A stretch of DNA of 14,105 nucleotides from SIG701 sp045539595 (lineage in GTDB: Bacteria > Bacillota > Clostridia > Oscillospirales > CAG-272). The position numbers were made by a program, and so were the translations under genes. Position 1 is the first letter of the stretch. Each line of letters starts with the position of its first letter. Below are positions 11,850-14,105 of this stretch, in pieces. Below the pieces are notes generated by a model that saw nothing but the letters and a program-made list of their open reading frames with translations, made no database searches and was not told the origin of the DNA. The stretch is from assembly GCA_045539595.1 (NCBI GenBank), contig JAZQFQ010000052.1, positions 1 to 14,105 on the forward strand. The letters run 5' to 3'.

Positions 11850-12791
11850 TTATGTATGAGAAAGATTCTTCAGGGGCACGTAACGGAGTGCCTCGGGGAT
11901 CACCTCGGCGCGGACGCCGCAGGCGGGGATGATTTCGCCGTCCAGGCAGATACGGGACACGGTATCGAGAGTGAATGCCTTACAGCGGCGATACTCAATG
12001 ATGGATGCGAACTGGGGTGCCACCGTCCAGGTTTCCGGGTTGATATGGGTACCGGCACGGTAAGCGCCCACCACCGATATGAACTTGGCGCGGGAGATGT
12101 TCTTCACCGCCAGCACGTCAAGGAATCCGTCGGTGGGATCCGCCGCCGGGAGAGCCTTGAAGCCGCCGCCGCAATAGGGGCAGTTGGCCACGGCGGTGAG
12201 CAGGAATTCCCCTTCCATCCGCTCCTCGTCGATCAAGCCGTCACAGTCGTATTTCTTTATACCGTGGAAGGACATACCTGTTTGGATGGTGGGCTTTTTC
12301 GCGAGGATCTTGGCCACGCCGGCGATATAGGAGGTGCTGTTGGACATGGTATGCTTTCTTCGCAGATTCTCGGACTCCGCCGCCACTTCGCAGTCGAAGC
12401 CGATGTTCAGCATATTGAGCACATACCGTCCGTTGACGGAGATCATATCCAGCATGATGTGATCCTGCCCCTCGGGGGGATCAAAGGCGGCAATGCCGCG
12501 GACGAAATCGTTGCCCGAGCCGGCGGGGACGATGGTGATGGACGCCCGTTTGCCGGCGCCGGCCATCATGATACCGGTAGCGGCTTCCCCGGCGGTGCCG
12601 TCGCCGCCGTATACCACAAAATGGGTATCGGGATCGTGGAGACACGCCTCCGCGATGTAATCCGAACATTCGCCGGAACGCTCCGTCAGGTGGACTTCCG
12701 CACCTGCCTCCGCCGCCGCACGGCGGGCATCGTTCAGATACCGTCCGTTGCCTGCTGCGGGATTCATTACATATACCAGTCGTTTCGACAT
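11850..12791 (-). CDS. Diacylglycerol kinase family lipid kinase (YegS/BmrU-like)
   Basis: This 313-residue soluble lipid kinase is likely to phosphorylate diacylglycerol or a related lipid at the membrane surface, recycling it to phosphatidic acid. The N-terminal nucleotide-binding lobe shows VMNPAAGNGR (about 8-17), the signature GGDGT at 62-66 in VVYGGDGTAGEA and PAGSGNDF at 89-96. The C-terminal lobe contains NIGFDCEVA and the late LDGEI segment typical of the family. The start ATG has GAGGT ahead and a perfect sigma-A promoter 46 bases upstream. The substrate cannot be decided from sequence; DgkB-like, YegS-like (phosphatidylglycerol) and sphingoid-like members share these motifs. Confidence 0.9.
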   Translation of the reverse strand: MSKRLVYVMNPAAGNGRYLNDARRAAAEAGAEVHLTERSGECSDYIAEACLHDPDTHFVVYGGDGTAGEAATGIMMAGAGKRASITIVPAGSGNDFVRGIAAFDPPEGQDHIMLDMISVNGRYVLNMLNIGFDCEVAAESENLRRKHTMSNSTSYIAGVAKILAKKPTIQTGMSFHGIKKYDCDGLIDEERMEGEFLLTAVANCPYCGGGFKALPAADPTDGFLDVLAVKNISRAKFISVVGAYRAGTHINPETWTVAPQFASIIEYRRCKAFTLDTVSRICLDGEIIPACGVRAEVIPEALRYVPLKNLSHT

Positions 12792-12836
12792 ATTGTATAC
12801 CTCGATTTATGTAAATACAAGGGGATTTATGTCCTT

Positions 12837-12865
12837 ATTATACAGGGAATCGGGGGGATTGTCAA
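12837..12865 (-). promoter_or_regulatory. Perfect consensus promoter of the lipid kinase gene
   Basis: The minus strand reads TTGACA (12865-12860), a 17-base spacer and TATAAT (12842-12837). It sits in the 83-base gap after the NUDIX gene. Confidence 0.88.
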
Positions 12866-12874
12866 GCGAGAGGC

Positions 12875-13354
12875 TCACCGCTCATCCGTGAGGATATATT
12901 TCACGGATGGAGTGGGATGGGGTAACTCGGTTTTGAAAAACGCAGGATACATGAGGATATCATCCTCCGGGGACACCCACCTCAGGAATTCTTTATTTTG
13001 ATCCTCCGTGAAGCTCATGGAAACGGGTGTGAAATCCTGCGGCACTTTCATATAGAAATACAGAGAAATCTCATAGATGCGCTTACCCATTTTTGCCGGA
13101 GAATCCCCGATAAAATAATTCTCGTGGACGAAACCCAAGCGATCCACCTCCATTTTCACGCCTGTTTCCTCCTCCACTTCCCGGACAACGGCTTCCTCCG
13201 CCGTTTCGCCAAACTGGATCCGTCCTCCTACCGAGTACAGATATTCCACGCGGTCGTTGCCCGCCATCAGGATTTTTCCGTTTTTCTGAATAATCGCACC
13301 GACACGGATGTTGATATATCCGTCGTCACAGGGAACACACATATCTGTATGCAT
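12875..13354 (-). CDS. NUDIX hydrolase
   Basis: This 159-residue enzyme hydrolyses a nucleoside diphosphate linked to another moiety. The complete Nudix box is visible from Gly44: GRIQFGE, seven residues, then REVEEETGV, matching G-x5-E-x7-REUxEExGU with the metal ligands Glu59, Glu62 and Glu63 among them. Residues 13-40 form the first strands (YINIRVGAIIQKNGKILMAG). I chose the ATG at 13354 because AGGAGGT (13368-13362) is 7 bases ahead; a TTG at 13360 is too close to it. No promoter is evident in the 60-base gap behind pyk, so it may rely on read-through past the pyk terminator. The substrate is unknown; house-cleaning and NTP-diphosphatase roles are common. Confidence 0.93.
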   Translation of the reverse strand: MHTDMCVPCDDGYINIRVGAIIQKNGKILMAGNDRVEYLYSVGGRIQFGETAEEAVVREVEEETGVKMEVDRLGFVHENYFIGDSPAKMGKRIYEISLYFYMKVPQDFTPVSMSFTEDQNKEFLRWVSPEDDILMYPAFFKTELPHPTPSVKYILTDER

Positions 13355-13379
13355 ATACAAAACCTCCTATGCAGAATAC

Positions 13380-13409
13380 AAATCCGCCGGATGCTGATCC
13401 GACGGATTT
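13380..13409 (-). terminator. Intrinsic terminator of pyk
   Basis: A 13-bp stem pairs 13397-13409 with 13380-13392, loop CAGC on the minus strand. The single variant pair is U-G in minus-strand RNA but C-A in plus-strand RNA, so the hairpin is built for the minus strand. The U-tract is modest (TTTGTATTCT), so some read-through into the NUDIX gene is plausible. Confidence 0.8.
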
Positions 13410-13415
13410 TCTCTA

Positions 13416-14105
13416 TTACCGATTCTTTTCTACGGTTTGGATGCGCAAGGCGGTGGCGGCGCCGGTATGGGTGGAGGTACCGGCGGTGATGACCACCCGG
13501 TCGCCCATATCGATATAGCCGCTCATCTTGGCGCAATCGATGGCGTGGCGGTACATGGCGTCCTCCTCATACTGGTACAGCGCATGGACCGGGTACACGC
13601 CCCAGGACAGGGCCAACTGATGGTAGGTCTTATCCTCCGGGGTGGCGGCGATGATGGGCTGGGCCGGGCGGTACTTGGACACGCACCGGGCCGTATAGCC
13701 GGATTTGGTCAAGGCAATGATGGCACTGGCGCCAATATCCCGGGCGGTGGTACAAGCGGCGTCGCAGATGGCGCCGGTAGCGTCATCGATCTGGCTGTTG
13801 TACCGGGCCGGTGCGCCGTAGCCGAGCTCAAAAGCGTCCTGCTCCGCCTGGCGTGCGATCTTGGACATGACGCGAACAACCAAGGCAGGATCCCGTCCTG
13901 CGGCGGTCTCGCCGGAGAGCATGATGGCCGAGGTACCGTCAAAGACGGCGTTGGCCACGTCGGTGATCTCCGCACGGGTGGGAGTGGGGCTGGTGATCAT
14001 AGACTCCAGCATCTGGGTGGCGGTGATGACCATCTTTCCTTCCTGATAGCAGCGGCGGATGAACTTCTTCTGCAAACCGGGGAGTCTCTCAAACTCGATC
14101 TCCAC
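13416..14105 (-). CDS. pyk: Pyruvate kinase, C-terminal portion (gene runs off the right edge)
   Basis: Pyruvate kinase transfers phosphate from phosphoenolpyruvate to ADP in the last step of glycolysis. The visible 229 residues begin in the barrel with the helix LPGLQKKFIRRC, then MVITATQMLESM, PTPTRAEITDVANAVFDGTS and AIMLSGETAAG, all strongly conserved. The C-terminal allosteric domain follows (about 105-229) with LTKSGYTARCVSKYRPAQPI. It ends at IQTVEKNR, so it lacks the extra PEP-utiliser-like domain of some Bacillus enzymes. The start codon and N-terminal barrel are outside the window. A terminator lies just after the stop. Confidence 0.97.
   Translation of the reverse strand: MEIEFERLPGLQKKFIRRCYQEGKMVITATQMLESMITSPTPTRAEITDVANAVFDGTSAIMLSGETAAGRDPALVVRVMSKIARQAEQDAFELGYGAPARYNSQIDDATGAICDAACTTARDIGASAIIALTKSGYTARCVSKYRPAQPIIAATPEDKTYHQLALSWGVYPVHALYQYEEDAMYRHAIDCAKMSGYIDMGDRVVITAGTSTHTGAATALRIQTVEKNR

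Noticed and set aside
11790..13001. 403-codon plus-strand frame over the lipid kinase gene
   Set aside because: Shadow of the minus-strand kinase, which has promoter, Shine-Dalgarno and family motifs.

Overview
The window looks like chromosomal DNA of an obligately anaerobic, gut-associated clostridial Firmicute (Oscillospiraceae/Ruminococcaceae-like). Supporting genes are a type III glutamine synthetase, the oxygen-sensitive class III ribonucleotide reductase pair nrdD-nrdG, and a choloylglycine (bile salt) hydrolase-family gene. Promoters are sigma-A type (TTGACA-17-TATAAT variants) and Shine-Dalgarno sequences are strong. Core genes have moderate-to-high GC, and several stretches are clearly more AT-rich and accessory in character.

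Layout. (a) 1-430: the 5' end of glnN on the minus strand, with a consensus promoter and a leader hairpin that could attenuate it, divergent from a tRNA-Ser(GGA) gene. (b) 460-4177: a compact integrative element inserted in the 3' half of that tRNA gene. It is bounded by a perfect 61-bp direct repeat (460-520 and 4117-4177) and carries a tyrosine integrase, an HUH-type replication initiator, a GC-rich hairpin-packed intergenic island (candidate origin), an XRE-family regulator and a Phd/Doc toxin-antitoxin pair that ends exactly at the right att repeat. (c) 4178-4500: further tRNA 3'-end-like copies arranged in tandem. Two have T-arm-like ends split by structured, triloop-hairpin inserts, and one of these is followed by a clear intrinsic terminator. 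(d) 4520-6240: the promoter and first codons of a broken gene, then an AT-rich lipoprotein gene whose last quarter switches to host-like composition. (e) 6300-7956: a bile salt hydrolase-family gene and a frameshifted REP-associated tyrosine transposase (RAYT). REP-like GTAG-hairpin palindromes lie beside and inside the RAYT gene. (f) 8004-8910: an unrecognised four-cysteine protein and a small membrane protein on the opposite strand. (g) 9009-11846: nrdD-nrdG with its own promoter and terminator. (h) 11850-14105, minus strand: a diacylglycerol-kinase-family lipid kinase, a NUDIX hydrolase and the 3' end of pyruvate kinase.

How it fits together. The tRNA-Ser locus acts as a repeated landing site: the present element rebuilds the tRNA 3' end and brings its own terminator, and degenerate copies behind it suggest earlier arrivals or local duplication. 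Within the element, Int would handle integration and excision, the HUH Rep could replicate the excised circle by a rolling-circle mechanism, the XRE protein probably controls the left-hand genes, and Phd/Doc would favour retention. No relaxase/coupling protein, capsid or packaging gene is visible, so spread would need help from another element. Most of the remainder is ordinary core metabolism. The most interesting material is the mini-element, its GC island, the tandem tRNA-derived repeats, and the RAYT gene containing REP-like copies.
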